Shown piece by piece: positions 51,989 to 60,793 of a stretch of DNA of 60,793 nt. Numbering within the stretch: the first letter of the stretch is position 1; every line of letters starts with the position of its first letter. The notes under the pieces were generated by a model that was given only the letters and a program-made list of their open reading frames with translations, was not told the DNA's origin and ran no database searches. A program made the translations under genes and the position numbers. Source of the stretch: Lachnospiraceae bacterium AM48-27BH (lineage in GTDB: Bacteria; Bacillota; Clostridia; Lachnospirales; Lachnospiraceae); NCBI GenBank assembly GCA_003478355.1, contig QUFC01000021.1, positions 1 through 60,793 of the forward strand, in the 5' to 3' direction.

Positions 51989-54154
51989 TTACTCATCCTC
52001 TTCCTGCCATTTTGCCGGTATAAAATCAATGGTTCTGGTCAATTTATCGGTGTCTGCCACCTGAACCAGAATCTTCTGTCCCAGCTTATAGCTCTTTCTG
52101 GTCATCTCGCCCACCAGTTCCATGTGCTCTTCATCAAACACAAAATAATCTCCCGTCAGGTCATTGACCCGGATCAGTCCTTCCACGGTATTGGGCAGTT
52201 CCACGTAAAGTCCCCAGTTGGTCACACCGGAGATCACACCGTCATACTCCTTGCCAATCCGTTTGGACATATATTCACATTTCTTTAATTTATCGGTCTC
52301 CCGCTCTGCCTCATCAGCTCTCCGCTCCATAGAAGAACACTGGACTGCCACCTCCGGCAGAATGCTGTCATAGTGAGCAAAACGCCTGTCAGACAACCCA
52401 CGTCTCAAGTTCTCCTTAATGATCCGATGGATCTGCAGATCCGGATAACGACGGATCGGAGACGTAAAGTGGGTATAATAATTGGCCGCCAGACCAAAAT
52501 GTCCAGTGCAGACGGTGGTGTATTTTGCCTGCTTCATGGAACGCAGGGTTAACCGGCTGATCAGCGCTTCCTCAGGGGTTCCCTCAATCTTGTCGAGCAG
52601 CTTCTGTAGCTCCTTTGGGTGCACTTCCCCATTCTGGGTACGGATGGTGTAACCAAAGTTATTGATAAAGGTTCCCAGTCGCTTCATTTTTTCCGGATCC
52701 GGGTAATCGTGGGTACGGTATAAAAATGGAAGCTCCTGCCAGAAATAATCCTCTGCGATGGTTTCGTTGGCCATCAGCATAAAGTCCTCGATAATCTTAG
52801 TTGCCGCATTCCGCTCATAAGGCTTAATATCCACCGGTCTTCCCTTCTCATCCAGGATGATCTTGCTCTCCGGAAAATCAAAATCGATGGAGCCGCGTTT
52901 TTTCCTCCGTTCTCTTAAGATATCCGCCAGTTCTTTCATCAGATCAAACATCGGCACAAAATCCCTGTATTCCTCCATCACATCCGGATCCCGGTCAGTG
53001 ACAATGGCATTGACCGCTGTGTAAGTCATGCGGCGGTCAACCTGGATCAGCGTCTCTGCGATCCGATGTCCGATCACATTGCCTTTCCCATCAATCTCCA
53101 TCAGACAGCTGAGTGCCAGACGATCAGTTCCCGCATTCAGGGAACAGATACCGTTGGAAAGCTTGTGTGGAAGCATCGGAATCACCCGGTCAACCAGATA
53201 CACGCTGGTTCCCCTCTTTAATGCTTCCTTATCCAATGGACTGTTCTCTGTCACATAATGGCTCACATCAGCAATATGAACACCCAACGTATAATGGTCA
53301 TCATTTTCCTTGGAAATAGAAATGGCATCGTCTAAATCCTTGGCATCTTCTCCGTCAATGGTAACGGTCTGAAGATGACGCAGATCCAGTCGGTTCTTCT
53401 TCTCCTCTTCTTCTACCTCATCCGGGATACCGGCTACCTGGACCATCACATCGTCTGGAAAGCCCTCAGGAAGCCCGTAAGCTTTTATAATAGATAAAAT
53501 ATCCACGCCCGGATCATTGACATGGCCTAAGATCTCCGTGATCACGCCCTCCGGCTTTTTCCGGTCATCACCAAAATCCGTGATCCGCACGATCACCTTA
53601 TGTCCAGTAACCGCACCCATATCTTTTCCCTGAGGGATAAAAATATCCTGTCCCAGCTTCTGGTTATCTGGAAGCACAAAGCCGAAATTTTTATTCTTCT
53701 GATAGAACCCGATCACTGTCTTGTTGGCATGCTCAAGTATCCGTAAGACTGCTCCTTCGGCACGTTTTCCTCTGGCTTCGCCTTCAATGACGATCTGGAC
53801 CTTATCCCCGTCCATGGCGCCTTTTGTCTTATCTGCCGGAATAAAGACATCCTGTTCCCGTCCTTCAATGGTCACAAAGCCGAAGCCCTTTGCATGACCG
53901 CAAAAAGTTCCAGCCAGTGCAAATTCCTCGGCCTTGCCGTATTTTCCTTTCTTAGAAATTCCGATCTTTCCTTCCGCGATCAGAATATCCAGAACTTCCT
54001 TTAATTCATCCCGCTGCTCCTTCGGCACAGAAAGCAGCATAGCAAGTTCTTTTAATTTCATCGGCACATAGGTCTTATCATGAACCAGTTGTACCAGCAT
54101 TTCTTTTCTCTGTTTTAATAATTCTTCTGTCACAATTCCCTCCTGTGAATCCAA
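51989..54154 (-). CDS. rnr: Ribonuclease R
   Basis: RNase R is a 3'-to-5' exonuclease that degrades structured RNA and works with tmRNA/SmpB in quality control. The protein has 721 residues: a winged helix, two cold-shock domains ([37 protein letters not shown]), the RNB catalytic domain with [14 protein letters not shown] near residue 265 and [19 protein letters not shown] near residue 568, and a C-terminal S1 domain. The ATG at 54154 has GGAGGG upstream. secG lies 60 bases before it. Confidence 0.95.
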   Translation of the reverse strand: MDSQEGIVTEELLKQRKEMLVQLVHDKTYVPMKLKELAMLLSVPKEQRDELKEVLDILIAEGKIGISKKGKYGKAEEFALAGTFCGHAKGFGFVTIEGREQDVFIPADKTKGAMDGDKVQIVIEGEARGKRAEGAVLRILEHANKTVIGFYQKNKNFGFVLPDNQKLGQDIFIPQGKDMGAVTGHKVIVRITDFGDDRKKPEGVITEILGHVNDPGVDILSIIKAYGLPEGFPDDVMVQVAGIPDEVEEEEKKNRLDLRHLQTVTIDGEDAKDLDDAISISKENDDHYTLGVHIADVSHYVTENSPLDKEALKRGTSVYLVDRVIPMLPHKLSNGICSLNAGTDRLALSCLMEIDGKGNVIGHRIAETLIQVDRRMTYTAVNAIVTDRDPDVMEEYRDFVPMFDLMKELADILRERRKKRGSIDFDFPESKIILDEKGRPVDIKPYERNAATKIIEDFMLMANETIAEDYFWQELPFLYRTHDYPDPEKMKRLGTFINNFGYTIRTQNGEVHPKELQKLLDKIEGTPEEALISRLTLRSMKQAKYTTVCTGHFGLAANYYTHFTSPIRRYPDLQIHRIIKENLRRGLSDRRFAHYDSILPEVAVQCSSMERRADEAERETDKLKKCEYMSKRIGKEYDGVISGVTNWGLYVELPNTVEGLIRVNDLTGDYFVFDEEHMELVGEMTRKSYKLGQKILVQVADTDKLTRTIDFIPAKWQEEDE

Positions 54155-54176
54155 CGAATAAAAATCCCTTATTACA

Positions 54177-54205
54177 CAAAAGACACCCTTGTTGCCAAGA
54201 GTGTC
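54177..54205 (-). terminator. Terminator between secG and rnr
   Basis: GACACCCTTG (54182-54191) pairs with CAAGAGTGTC (54196-54205), with one mismatch, around a TTGC loop; TTTTGTGTAA follows on the minus strand. The T run is imperfect, so read-through into rnr is likely. Confidence 0.65.
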
Positions 54206-54214
54206 TGTCTTATC

Positions 54215-54445
54215 TTACCAAATAATGTTCAGCACCAGTGCCAGTAAAAGAACTGCAATGGCAGCGAACTTTGTAAACTTCTCAAGCGTACCTTCCATGG
54301 AACGGCCTTTGTTCTTGCCCCAATAGCTGTCTGCCATACCGCCGATGGCTCCAAGTCCCTGGGACTTACCTTCCTGAAGTAATACGATCACAGTAAGAGC
54401 AATACATATAAGAACAAACACGATGGTTAAAATAATCTTCAGCAT
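54215..54445 (-). CDS. secG: Preprotein translocase subunit SecG
   Basis: SecG is the small membrane subunit of the SecYEG channel. The protein has 76 residues and two helices (residues 3-22 and 55-75), with VLLQEGKSQGLGAIGG between them, the family hallmark. Its promoter (TTGTAT 54502-54507, TAAACT 54479-54484, spacer 17) lies just upstream. AGGAGG precedes the ATG. Confidence 0.94.
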   Translation of the reverse strand: MLKIILTIVFVLICIALTVIVLLQEGKSQGLGAIGGMADSYWGKNKGRSMEGTLEKFTKFAAIAVLLLALVLNIIW

Positions 54446-54478
54446 ACTTATTCACACCTCCTATAGTCAAACACATAA

Positions 54479-54507
54479 AGTTTAGCATACTTTTTTAGGA
54501 AATACAA
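54479..54507 (-). promoter_or_regulatory. Promoter of the secG-rnr-smpB operon
   Basis: TTGTAT (54502-54507) and TAAACT (54479-54484) with a 17-base spacer read leftward, about 35 bases before the secG ATG. Confidence 0.6.
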
Positions 54508-54543
54508 CTATATTTTTTGTATAACAAAAACTTTTCCCACAAT

Positions 54544-56223
54544 TTACTCCTCTGGTATCATCAGATAACTGCTGACTGCATACAAGGTCTGCCCGTTATA
54601 CTCCACTCTGGACCAGCCATTGCTTCCGATACCAGTCCGAACCACCGTCTCTCCGTGAATCAGCTTCGCCACGACCGTATCATCACTTCTGGTGCTTGGT
54701 TCTGTTCTTAGGTTTGTTTCGATTTTAGCGGTAACTTCTTCCTGACATTCCGTAAATACCACTTTCGAGAAATCCCATTCTTTGGTTTCTTCATTGGAAG
54801 CTGCTGCATCCGGCCCTATGGTCTCTGTCAGCTGCCCCGCTGATGCTTGGTTTTCTGCTTTTGTACTGTTACTTTCTGCCATCGTTTCTTTCCGGCTGCC
54901 TTCTGTCTGTGCAGGAGCATTCAAATCTGTGGTCAGGTAACTGGTCAATGCATATAACGTCTGACCCTGATATACCACTCTGGACCAGCCATTGTCACCG
55001 ATTCCCGTTCTTGTGGCGGTATCTCCATGTTTCAATTGGGCAACAATCGTCGAATCATCCTTTACTCCAGGCTCTGTCCGAAGATTAGTGGCGATCTTGG
55101 CTGTTACCGTCTCCTGCACCTCCTGGAAGGTGATTCCCAGTTCAGGGCCGCCTGCGATCTGCTCCGGAGCTTCACTGTCCTTCGCCTGATTTTCCTGATC
55201 CAGCCGGAAATAAGCCACATTCATATCAACGGATTTGGCGATTCCATCTACCGTTCCCCGGCTGGTATACTGCCACATGGTATGGGAACCACTATAATCT
55301 GATCTGGCAGTCTGAGGATACGGCACATCCGGATACTGGGATACCCAGATCGGATATTTTCCGGATAACTGGGCTGTATCCCAGTCAGCGCCTCCTGTCA
55401 GTTCATTTTTCGCTGCGTAAAACATCGGGTCATAGCCCTGTTCCTTGATATAGTCCAGAAATGTCACAGCCAGGGCTGTCCTCTCTGCTTTCGAAAGCCC
55501 ATACTGACGATTTTCCGAATCCTTAAACCCCTCACAGTTGTAGGCAACTGGATAAGTGATCGGATATTTCGCCAGAATCTGAGAAACCCACACAGCCTCC
55601 TGCTTCGCTTCTTCTTCCGTAACCGCTGTAGAGAAGAAATAAGCTCCCAGCTTGATTCCGGCTTTCTGGGCCTCCTGGAGATTATATCTGGCATAAGGAT
55701 CCTCGAAAATCTCTCCTGTCTTCTGGGTCCGGTATCCCACACGGATCATGGCAAAATCAATTCCAGAGGCTTTCACCTTCTGCCAGTCGATCTTTCCCTG
55801 GTATTTTGCCACATCAATGCCATTGCTGGTCTGCAGCTGTGCGCTCTGGGAACCAGAATTGGTATTTGCTCCAGCTCCTGTCTCCTGGATCTGGCTTTCC
55901 TCACGCTGTACTTCCTGTACCACTTCTGCTGCATTTACCGCTCCGCCGCCAACCGCATCCGCCTGCGGATCTTCCGCGTCATCAATCTCCGCGACCACAA
56001 CCTCCATGGTTGTCTCTTCCTCCGCAGCAGAAGTCTCTTCTTCCGTTGTCCCTGCAGCAGACGGCTCCTCTGCCATGGTCTCCGCAGCCGCTTCCCGGGT
56101 CACTACCTGAATATTAATCGCTTCTGATTCCGACTCCGCTGGCAGATGTTTGCCACAGGCGGTTGTTCCCATGGCCAGTATCACACCAAGTCCCAGAATC
56201 AGGGAAATTCTTCGTTTGCTCAT
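54544..56223 (-). CDS. GH25 lysozyme lipoprotein with two SH3b domains
   Basis: The protein is a cell-wall muramidase. The second ATG, 56223, was chosen because AGGAG sits 6 bases before it. A lipoprotein signal (ILAMGTTACG) is followed by an acidic Ala/Glu/Thr-rich stalk (about residues 25-120). The GH25 barrel runs from NGIDVAKYQGKIDW to MNVAYFRL; the Asp in DVAKYQG and PVAYNCEG supply the expected acidic site, the latter with Asn-Cys-Glu in place of the usual Asp-x-Glu. Two SH3b repeats follow (KIATNLRTEPGVKDDST; KIETNLRTEPSTRSDD). It is a single gene. Confidence 0.9.
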   Translation of the reverse strand: MSKRRISLILGLGVILAMGTTACGKHLPAESESEAINIQVVTREAAAETMAEEPSAAGTTEEETSAAEEETTMEVVVAEIDDAEDPQADAVGGGAVNAAEVVQEVQREESQIQETGAGANTNSGSQSAQLQTSNGIDVAKYQGKIDWQKVKASGIDFAMIRVGYRTQKTGEIFEDPYARYNLQEAQKAGIKLGAYFFSTAVTEEEAKQEAVWVSQILAKYPITYPVAYNCEGFKDSENRQYGLSKAERTALAVTFLDYIKEQGYDPMFYAAKNELTGGADWDTAQLSGKYPIWVSQYPDVPYPQTARSDYSGSHTMWQYTSRGTVDGIAKSVDMNVAYFRLDQENQAKDSEAPEQIAGGPELGITFQEVQETVTAKIATNLRTEPGVKDDSTIVAQLKHGDTATRTGIGDNGWSRVVYQGQTLYALTSYLTTDLNAPAQTEGSRKETMAESNSTKAENQASAGQLTETIGPDAAASNEETKEWDFSKVVFTECQEEVTAKIETNLRTEPSTRSDDTVVAKLIHGETVVRTGIGSNGWSRVEYNGQTLYAVSSYLMIPEE

Positions 56224-56316
56224 CATTTGCTCCTGACTTCTTTTCTTATGATATTTTGTGAAAAACATATTCCTTTATATTTTGGAACTCAATCAGAAAA
56301 AAGTCAAGTATGATCC

Positions 56317-57714
56317 TTACAACAGTCCCAGCAGCATTGCATAAAACGGCTCATTATCCTTCACGATCAGCATCAGCTTCTCTTTTGCACTGTTTAACTG
56401 ATGAAATAAGTTCCGCACTGTCCGTTTCTTCGAACGCAGATATTTCTTGGAATCATAGAAATAATTCCCGTCCAATATTATTGCCACACTGTCATATGCC
56501 TTCTCAGCCACTTCACTTTCCAACAGGTGCTGATATCCTTGTTTCTTCGCATCCTGGATCAGATTTGCAGCTTCCTGGTCATCATTGGCATAAAACACAG
56601 TCACATGCGGAAACCTCCTGCCGCTTTTGTAGTCCGGAATGTGCATCATATTCTGAACAAAAGAGGAAATTTCTTCATTCGTCCGAATCCGGTTGGTCAG
56701 CCGGAATGTCTGGATTTCAGGAAGCTTTGCGATTCCCAGCTTTACGCTTTGATCCACTTCTTCTGGCGATAGCTGATCCTCACAATCGCTGGTAAAAATA
56801 ACTGGTCGTTTTCCTGCCGCTTCTACGATGTTCTCCAGCGTTTCCTTATCCAATAAATGCGCCTCATCAACCAAAACCGTTCCATATTCGTCCAATCGCA
56901 TTTCTGCCGTAATCTGCGAATCGGACACCCAGACGATACGCCTCAAACGCTCGTGAAGCCTTTTCCATTCCTGCCCTGATGCCCCGCAATGGATTATGCA
57001 AACCATCTGCCTACCGGAAAGCTTCATGGCGATGTCATAAAGAAGCAGTGTCTTTCCCGTTCCCGGAAGTCCACTGAAATGATAATAGCCGCCTCGTTTT
57101 ATCCGGATACTCTTTAAGATCTGACGCTCAATATCTTTCTGCTGCGCCGTCAGGAAATATTCTTTTTTCAAAAATCGCTCCGGCTGCGTCAGCGGAGAGA
57201 TCAGATACCATTCCGCCTGAAACAGATCTTCCAGATTCCCAGAAAAATCTGCACTCTTTTCCTGTAGTTCTGCACACAGCTGTTCCCACTCCGCTTCCAC
57301 AATATGATCATGATTCGTCAGACGGACCAGGCGGTTCTGACTGCTTATATAGGTATAAGACCGGACCGGTCTTCCAAGAATCGCCAAATAATACCGGTTC
57401 TGGATCAGCTGTCTTCGTATGGCGTCCTCCGAAACCGCCCCGCTTTTCAGTTCAATATTAACGATCTGGTTTTCCTTCACCTGAAGCAGATCAAACTCCT
57501 TGCCAAGACGCAGAATCTGGAACGAATAGAAAAGCCGAAGCCGATATACCTCCGGCATATACTTCTCCAGCTGATCCACCAGCGCCCGCATACTGTTTAT
57601 TTCCCACGCCCGCACCTTTAACGGTCTATCCCGCTCGGATAAGTGACATTCCAGGCGGGAAAGGTTGGATAGATTTTGTTTCCTTGTTAGTGCGTAGATT
57701 GATACGGATTTCAT
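56317..57714 (-). CDS. Predicted nuclease-ATPase fusion (PD-(D/E)xK-like plus SF1-type ATPase, DUF2075-like)
   Basis: The protein has 465 residues. The N-terminal third has GKEFDLLQVKENQIVNIELKSG near residues 70-92, the D...ExK pattern of PD-(D/E)xK/NERD-type nucleases. The ATPase has Walker A SGLPGTGKTLLLYD near residue 220 and Walker B GTVLVDEAHLLDKE near residue 280, then PVIFTSDCEDQLSPEE and QTFRLTNRIRTNEEIS, matching DUF2075-type helicase-like domains. The C-terminal SAKEKLMLIVKDN resembles motif VI. Such architectures occur in defence genes, but no family name is certain. No partner gene is evident; the AlbA-ATPase lies 67 bases upstream. Confidence 0.72.
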   Translation of the reverse strand: MKSVSIYALTRKQNLSNLSRLECHLSERDRPLKVRAWEINSMRALVDQLEKYMPEVYRLRLFYSFQILRLGKEFDLLQVKENQIVNIELKSGAVSEDAIRRQLIQNRYYLAILGRPVRSYTYISSQNRLVRLTNHDHIVEAEWEQLCAELQEKSADFSGNLEDLFQAEWYLISPLTQPERFLKKEYFLTAQQKDIERQILKSIRIKRGGYYHFSGLPGTGKTLLLYDIAMKLSGRQMVCIIHCGASGQEWKRLHERLRRIVWVSDSQITAEMRLDEYGTVLVDEAHLLDKETLENIVEAAGKRPVIFTSDCEDQLSPEEVDQSVKLGIAKLPEIQTFRLTNRIRTNEEISSFVQNMMHIPDYKSGRRFPHVTVFYANDDQEAANLIQDAKKQGYQHLLESEVAEKAYDSVAIILDGNYFYDSKKYLRSKKRTVRNLFHQLNSAKEKLMLIVKDNEPFYAMLLGLL

Positions 57715-57781
57715 TTATATACTCCACATTTTGATTTTATTCAAGTCTTGTATTACTTTGTCTGTATCCATGCTGCACCTT

Positions 57782-59254
57782 CTATTTCTTAATTATCCAT
57801 TTTGGGTTTTTCGTTGTTCCACACTGTATCAATACACCTTTTTCTTTCAAAGATACGAACATTCGAGAAACTGTCCTTTTTGACACACCGATTTGTTCTG
57901 CATAATATGCCTGCGTTGCAGATGGATTTTTCTCTACCGCTTGTAACAATTTCTCTATCTGTGTCTGCTCTGTTTTCCCTGCTACCTCTACGCCATTAAC
58001 GCCACTTTCCACTCCAATGACGCCATTTTCAACGCCATTTCTAACGCCATTGTCGTTATTTGTGGCGTTGTTTGTCTCAACCTGACCTCGATAAATATTG
58101 ATACGTAAATCAACCTCGCCGCCAATAAACTCCGGCTCCCGCAGTCCTGCAGCTTTTACTTTATCAATAATTCTCGGAATACCGCTTCCCCAATGCTCGA
58201 TCAGATTCATATAAGCAAACGCATGAGCAAGCGCTTCATTTCTTATTTTAGAATACCCCTCCTTCATACGCTCCAAGGTTTGTCCCATTGGCAGCTTTCC
58301 TGGTGAAGTGATTTCCAATCGGTTATCATACACTGCAACCTGTATCGTACCATGATCCAGATAACTACGATGTACCATGGCATTGATGATCAGCTCACGA
58401 ATGGCATCCGGTGGAATCTCATAAACATCCTGGCGATAAATGCCCACAATTCTAGCTCCCAAGTGAATATTTCTCAGAACAAACTGAAATGCTTCGTCTA
58501 TCTGTTCCCAAAGCGGACCAGTATATTCTCTACGGTCAACAAATACCGCTTTCGTTGTACCTTTGAATACACCACATTGCGTTGCAACATGAAGTCCCCC
58601 ACTGCCAGTCAAAATAGCAAAGGCGTTGGACGGATAATCCTTTCCATCACGCTCAATCAAAACTCCCCAGGATCGCAACTGCTGTCTTCCAACATCTTTA
58701 ATAGATGCCTTCTGTTCCTCCGTATGAGCGTTTTTGATTGCCTGCTCTTTCATCGCTTTACAAAGAGCATCGATGTCTTCATCCGTGATATTCAATCCAG
58801 TGCGCAAAGCCTGATCGTAATAACGGTTACTGCCCTCAAACAGTAACTCTTTCATCATATACTCGTCAGCAAGGCGGGTTGTTCCGGCAACACGGACATA
58901 TACACCGCCATCTCTACCAAGAGCTTTGATATAATATGGGCGCTGTCTACCTTCAGAAACCTCTACAACAATCACAGTTTTGCCATCAACCGTTTGTAAT
59001 GTAATATCCGGAATAATTGCCGGTTCGCAGCTATCTGATACCGCATTAGCAATAGCATCCATTTTTTTGAACACATCTTCATTGTCAAAGCCAATTACTT
59101 CTCTGGTTTTATCTGCAATTCCGAAAATGATCTTTCCTCCAGTTCCATTTGCAAAGGCAACCACAGACTTCATATATTTGATGCTTTTCTCTGGCAGATT
59201 TTCTTTGAATTCTACATTTTTTGATTCCCCAGCAAGAATTTCTTCTATGGTCAT
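57782..59254 (-). CDS. AlbA-type DNA-binding ATPase regulator (Schlafen AlbA_2, HATPase, wHTH)
   Basis: The protein has 490 residues. The N-terminal AlbA_2 domain is ESKNVEFKENLPEKSIKYMKS and FANGTGGKIIFGIAD. The middle carries a GHKL-type ATP site (DAIRELIINAMVHRSYLDHG near residue 285; ITSPGKLP; NLIEHWGSGIPRIID). A winged helix ends the chain (SATQAYYAEQIGVSKRTVSR). Between them lies a run of NGV-type repeats (near residues 405-430). The ATG at 59254 follows a GTG codon. The family is usually called RecG-like or DNA-binding protein; its role is not defined here. A palindrome at 59277-59293 lies before it. Confidence 0.78.
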   Translation of the reverse strand: MTIEEILAGESKNVEFKENLPEKSIKYMKSVVAFANGTGGKIIFGIADKTREVIGFDNEDVFKKMDAIANAVSDSCEPAIIPDITLQTVDGKTVIVVEVSEGRQRPYYIKALGRDGGVYVRVAGTTRLADEYMMKELLFEGSNRYYDQALRTGLNITDEDIDALCKAMKEQAIKNAHTEEQKASIKDVGRQQLRSWGVLIERDGKDYPSNAFAILTGSGGLHVATQCGVFKGTTKAVFVDRREYTGPLWEQIDEAFQFVLRNIHLGARIVGIYRQDVYEIPPDAIRELIINAMVHRSYLDHGTIQVAVYDNRLEITSPGKLPMGQTLERMKEGYSKIRNEALAHAFAYMNLIEHWGSGIPRIIDKVKAAGLREPEFIGGEVDLRINIYRGQVETNNATNNDNGVRNGVENGVIGVESGVNGVEVAGKTEQTQIEKLLQAVEKNPSATQAYYAEQIGVSKRTVSRMFVSLKEKGVLIQCGTTKNPKWIIKK

Positions 59255-59276
59255 CACAACACCTCGCTCTCACTTT

Positions 59277-59293
59277 ACTATGCCATGCATAGT
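59277..59293. promoter_or_regulatory. Palindrome upstream of the AlbA-ATPase gene
   Basis: ACTATGC (59277-59283) and GCATAGT (59287-59293) are a perfect inverted repeat with a 3-base centre, 23 bases before the start codon. It could be an operator for the encoded winged-helix protein. T's follow only on the plus strand. Confidence 0.35.
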
Positions 59294-59300
59294 TTTTTTA

Positions 59301-59537
59301 TTATTTCACCTGATATTCCAGTCTTAATTCTTCTGCAAGATACAGATCACTCATGCAGTGCATATCAGAAATACCGTCACGCATTAACTGATAGACTTCG
59401 GAATAATAAAATAATCCCAATGCCTCATCCAGTGAAAGTCCCTGCTGTTTTGCAAAACACTCAATCACACGGGCATATTTTTCTGAAGTAAAATCGGGTT
59501 CGCTGTCATAGTATTCCCACCTCTCTATTCTCCGCAT
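59301..59537 (-). CDS. Small DUF3791-like protein, downstream partner of Fic
   Basis: The protein has 78 residues. The part DFTSEKYARVIECFAKQQGL, then EALGLFYYSEVYQLMRDGIS and DMHCMSDLYLAEELRLEY, resembles short DUF3791-type proteins, which often occur in toxin-antitoxin-like operons of Firmicutes. The assignment is from memory of the pattern. It begins 6 bases after the fic stop, so the two are co-transcribed and may form a functional pair. Confidence 0.55.
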   Translation of the reverse strand: MRRIERWEYYDSEPDFTSEKYARVIECFAKQQGLSLDEALGLFYYSEVYQLMRDGISDMHCMSDLYLAEELRLEYQVK

Positions 59538-59543
59538 TTTGCT

Positions 59544-60383
59544 TCAATCTTTCTCTGCATTTCCTTGTCCACTTATGTGTAAATTCCGATTACGAAGTTC
59601 ATTTTTCTCATCTAAAAGCAAATTTCTAAGGAACGCTTCCAGATATTCTGTTGTTTCGTGAATGCCTTTTGGCAAGTTGGTATAATTTGCACGCACAAGA
59701 GCATTCCTAAAATACCATGCATTTTCCGCAAAAATATCATTGGTCACAGAAAAGCCAAGTGTCCTCAAGTATTTGATAAAAAACACTGCCGTTGTTCTCG
59801 TATTGCCCTCTCCGAAAATATGAATCTGCCAAAGCCTTGAAACGAAAACCGCAAGGTGATGAATAATCTCATCCATGGACAATCCTCTGTAGCTAAAATT
59901 TTTCTCTTGCGAAAAATCATATTCCAACGTGGCTCTCAATTCCGATGCACTGCCATATACAACGGATGCTCCGTCAAGCACCCACTCTTTTTTCGTAATA
60001 TTGTAATCTCTGATTTTTCCCGCATGACTATAAATCCCTTGAAAAAGCTTTCGATGAATGGAAATATATTCATTCGGAGAAAAAGAAAACGCTGTTTCAG
60101 AAAGGATTTCCGCAATACGCGAAGCCACCTTATCCGCTTCTTCTGTGCGCTCATCGTCCGATAATTGCACAGTTTTTTCTTCATAATAACTGTCAATCAG
60201 ATGCTTGGCTTCCTTTATCGTGATTTTTCCTTCAATATTCTGAATGGCAGTATCGATTAAGTATTTCGATGGTTTCAGTCCATCTACAGCTTGCAGTCCG
60301 ATGGCAGTACTCCAGGCATAGCCTTTGTAGGCTTTGTCGGGTTCGGACTCTTTCAGGTATTCTTTAAATGGGTCTTTTTCCAT
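59544..60383 (-). CDS. Fic-family protein (predicted AMP transferase)
   Basis: The protein has 279 residues. The Fic loop reads HIFGEGNTRTTAVFF near residue 193; the family motif is HPFxxGNGR, so His, acidic residue, Asn and Arg remain, with Ile and Thr as changes. A helical N-terminal part has QNIEGKITIKEAKHL, in which the Glu-Gly recalls the inhibitory motif of Fic/antitoxin systems, although the Ser/Thr four before Glu is Ile here. Fic proteins transfer AMP or other groups to target proteins. A small gene follows at once. An interrupted small ORF may precede it. Confidence 0.85.
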   Translation of the reverse strand: MEKDPFKEYLKESEPDKAYKGYAWSTAIGLQAVDGLKPSKYLIDTAIQNIEGKITIKEAKHLIDSYYEEKTVQLSDDERTEEADKVASRIAEILSETAFSFSPNEYISIHRKLFQGIYSHAGKIRDYNITKKEWVLDGASVVYGSASELRATLEYDFSQEKNFSYRGLSMDEIIHHLAVFVSRLWQIHIFGEGNTRTTAVFFIKYLRTLGFSVTNDIFAENAWYFRNALVRANYTNLPKGIHETTEYLEAFLRNLLLDEKNELRNRNLHISGQGNAEKD

Positions 60384-60572
60384 GTTGATAACCTCATTTC
60401 ATCACATAATATTCTTTCATAATACATTTGTGTGTCATTTAAACTTACTGGCATTCCTATCTTATCAACTTTCTGTATCGACTCTGCGGAATTTTATTTG
60501 GCTCAACTTTGTAAAAAAGCTGCTTTAAGATGCCTTTTTCTATTTCATCTGCATCTAATTTAATTTTTTCAT
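60353..60572 (-). pseudogene. Possible interrupted small gene upstream of fic
   Basis: No open frame covers this stretch as written. If one A is added in the run at 60564-60569 and one base near 60460, a frame of about 73 residues appears, beginning MKKIKLDADEIEKGILKQL, continuing through PVSLNDTQMYYERILCDEMR and ending 30 bases inside fic. The overlap with fic suits an operon partner. The claim rests on two assumed lost bases and is weak. Otherwise 60384-60613 shows only an AT-rich leader. Confidence 0.25.
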
Positions 60573-60613
60573 CAGAATCCTATAAATGAGCAAATTTGAA
60601 AAATTGCACAAAA

Positions 60614-60793
60614 CTACACTGCGAATTTCATAAATGAATCAAAATCATTGCTTTCCTTTGCGCATTGAAAAAGATAACGATACTTTTCCAGCTGAATGGT
60701 ATCACAGATTTCGTGATATCCAGTTTCAAACGAACAGAACCTACCAGTACCCACTGCACACATGAAATGTGCCAGTGACATAAGTAGCCAGTA
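60614..60793 (-). CDS. Partial ORF at right edge (C-terminal 59 residues), possibly a transposase end
   Basis: An open frame enters from beyond 60793 and ends at TAG at 60616-60614. It reads YWLLMSLAHFMCAVGTGRF, then ETGYHEICDTIQLEKYRYLF and ESNDFDSFMKFAV. The hydrophobic block followed by a helical tail recalls C-termini of DDE-type transposases in Lachnospiraceae, but I cannot name a family. Confidence 0.4.
   Translation of the reverse strand, partial: YWLLMSLAHFMCAVGTGRFCSFETGYHEICDTIQLEKYRYLFQCAKESNDFDSFMKFAV

Noticed and set aside
57990..58070. CRISPR-like short repeats
   Set aside because: The repeated ACGCCATT-type words are in frame within a coding linker and have no unique spacers.
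1..60793. tRNA or rRNA genes
   Set aside because: Apart from the tRNA-like end of tmRNA, I found no T-arm with matching acceptor stem and no rRNA-like segment by reading.

Overview
The window looks like a chromosomal piece of an anaerobic, spore-forming Clostridia species, most likely Lachnospiraceae. The signs are an alpha/beta-type small acid-soluble spore protein, an anaerobic (CbiD/CbiG-type) cobalamin pathway, adjacent ispH and rpsA, a secG-rnr-smpB-ssrA block, a GGGtGRT/NifU-like pair and a DUF4869 pair. Almost everything is encoded on the minus strand, so operons read from high to low coordinates. The exceptions are an Rrf2-type regulator (8788-9219) and a two-gene AbiL/RloAB-like defence cassette (30652-32525).

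Layout by position. 1-830: a small antitoxin-like gene and a truncated GNAT-like gene. 960-8646: housekeeping genes (birA, argF with two predicted ArgR boxes, a frameshifted patatin, NfeD/SPFH pair, rRNA methyltransferase, nadE). 8788-14265: Rrf2 regulator and a BMP-family nucleoside ABC transporter. 14648-22022: GGGtGRT/NifU-like pair, D,D-carboxypeptidase, NlpC/P60 hydrolase, MATE exporter, dihydrofolate reductase and a ThyX-like protein. 22060-39118: a nearly complete cobalamin cluster (cbiD, L, F, G, H, JE fusion, then T, A, cobT, cobU, cobS, a compact CobU paralogue, cbiB, cbiP, cbiC). A 2.5-kb AT-rich island separates cbiJE from cbiT; it carries the AbiL-like pair and an Mrr N-terminal remnant. 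39225-40973: SASP and a PadR/DUF1700/PspC envelope-stress type operon. 41270-47788: rpsA, ispH, cmk, an HI0933 flavoprotein, a VOC protein, lysC and an HD hydrolase. 47832-54445: a P-loop/DUF4869 pair, tmRNA, a DUF6020 membrane protein, smpB, rnr and secG. 54544-60793: GH25 lysozyme, then an accessory zone with a nuclease-ATPase fusion, an AlbA-type DNA-binding ATPase, a DUF3791-like/Fic pair and a partial ORF at the right edge.

A striking property is the number of genes broken by one missing base, nearly all in homopolymer runs: patatin, a BMP permease, the D,D-carboxypeptidase tail, cbiP, the compact cobU, cbiG, padR and DUF6020. Restoring one base gives a family-typical protein each time. 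This points to sequencing undercalls more than to decay, but reads are needed to tell.

The best candidates for new biology are the P-loop/DUF4869 pair, the GGGtGRT/NifU-like pair, the ThyX-like protein without the usual motif, the compact CobU paralogue, the terminator that appears to double as the SASP promoter, and the defence cassette inside the B12 operon. I found no CRISPR array, no tRNA, no rRNA, and no cobalamin riboswitch upstream of cbiD.
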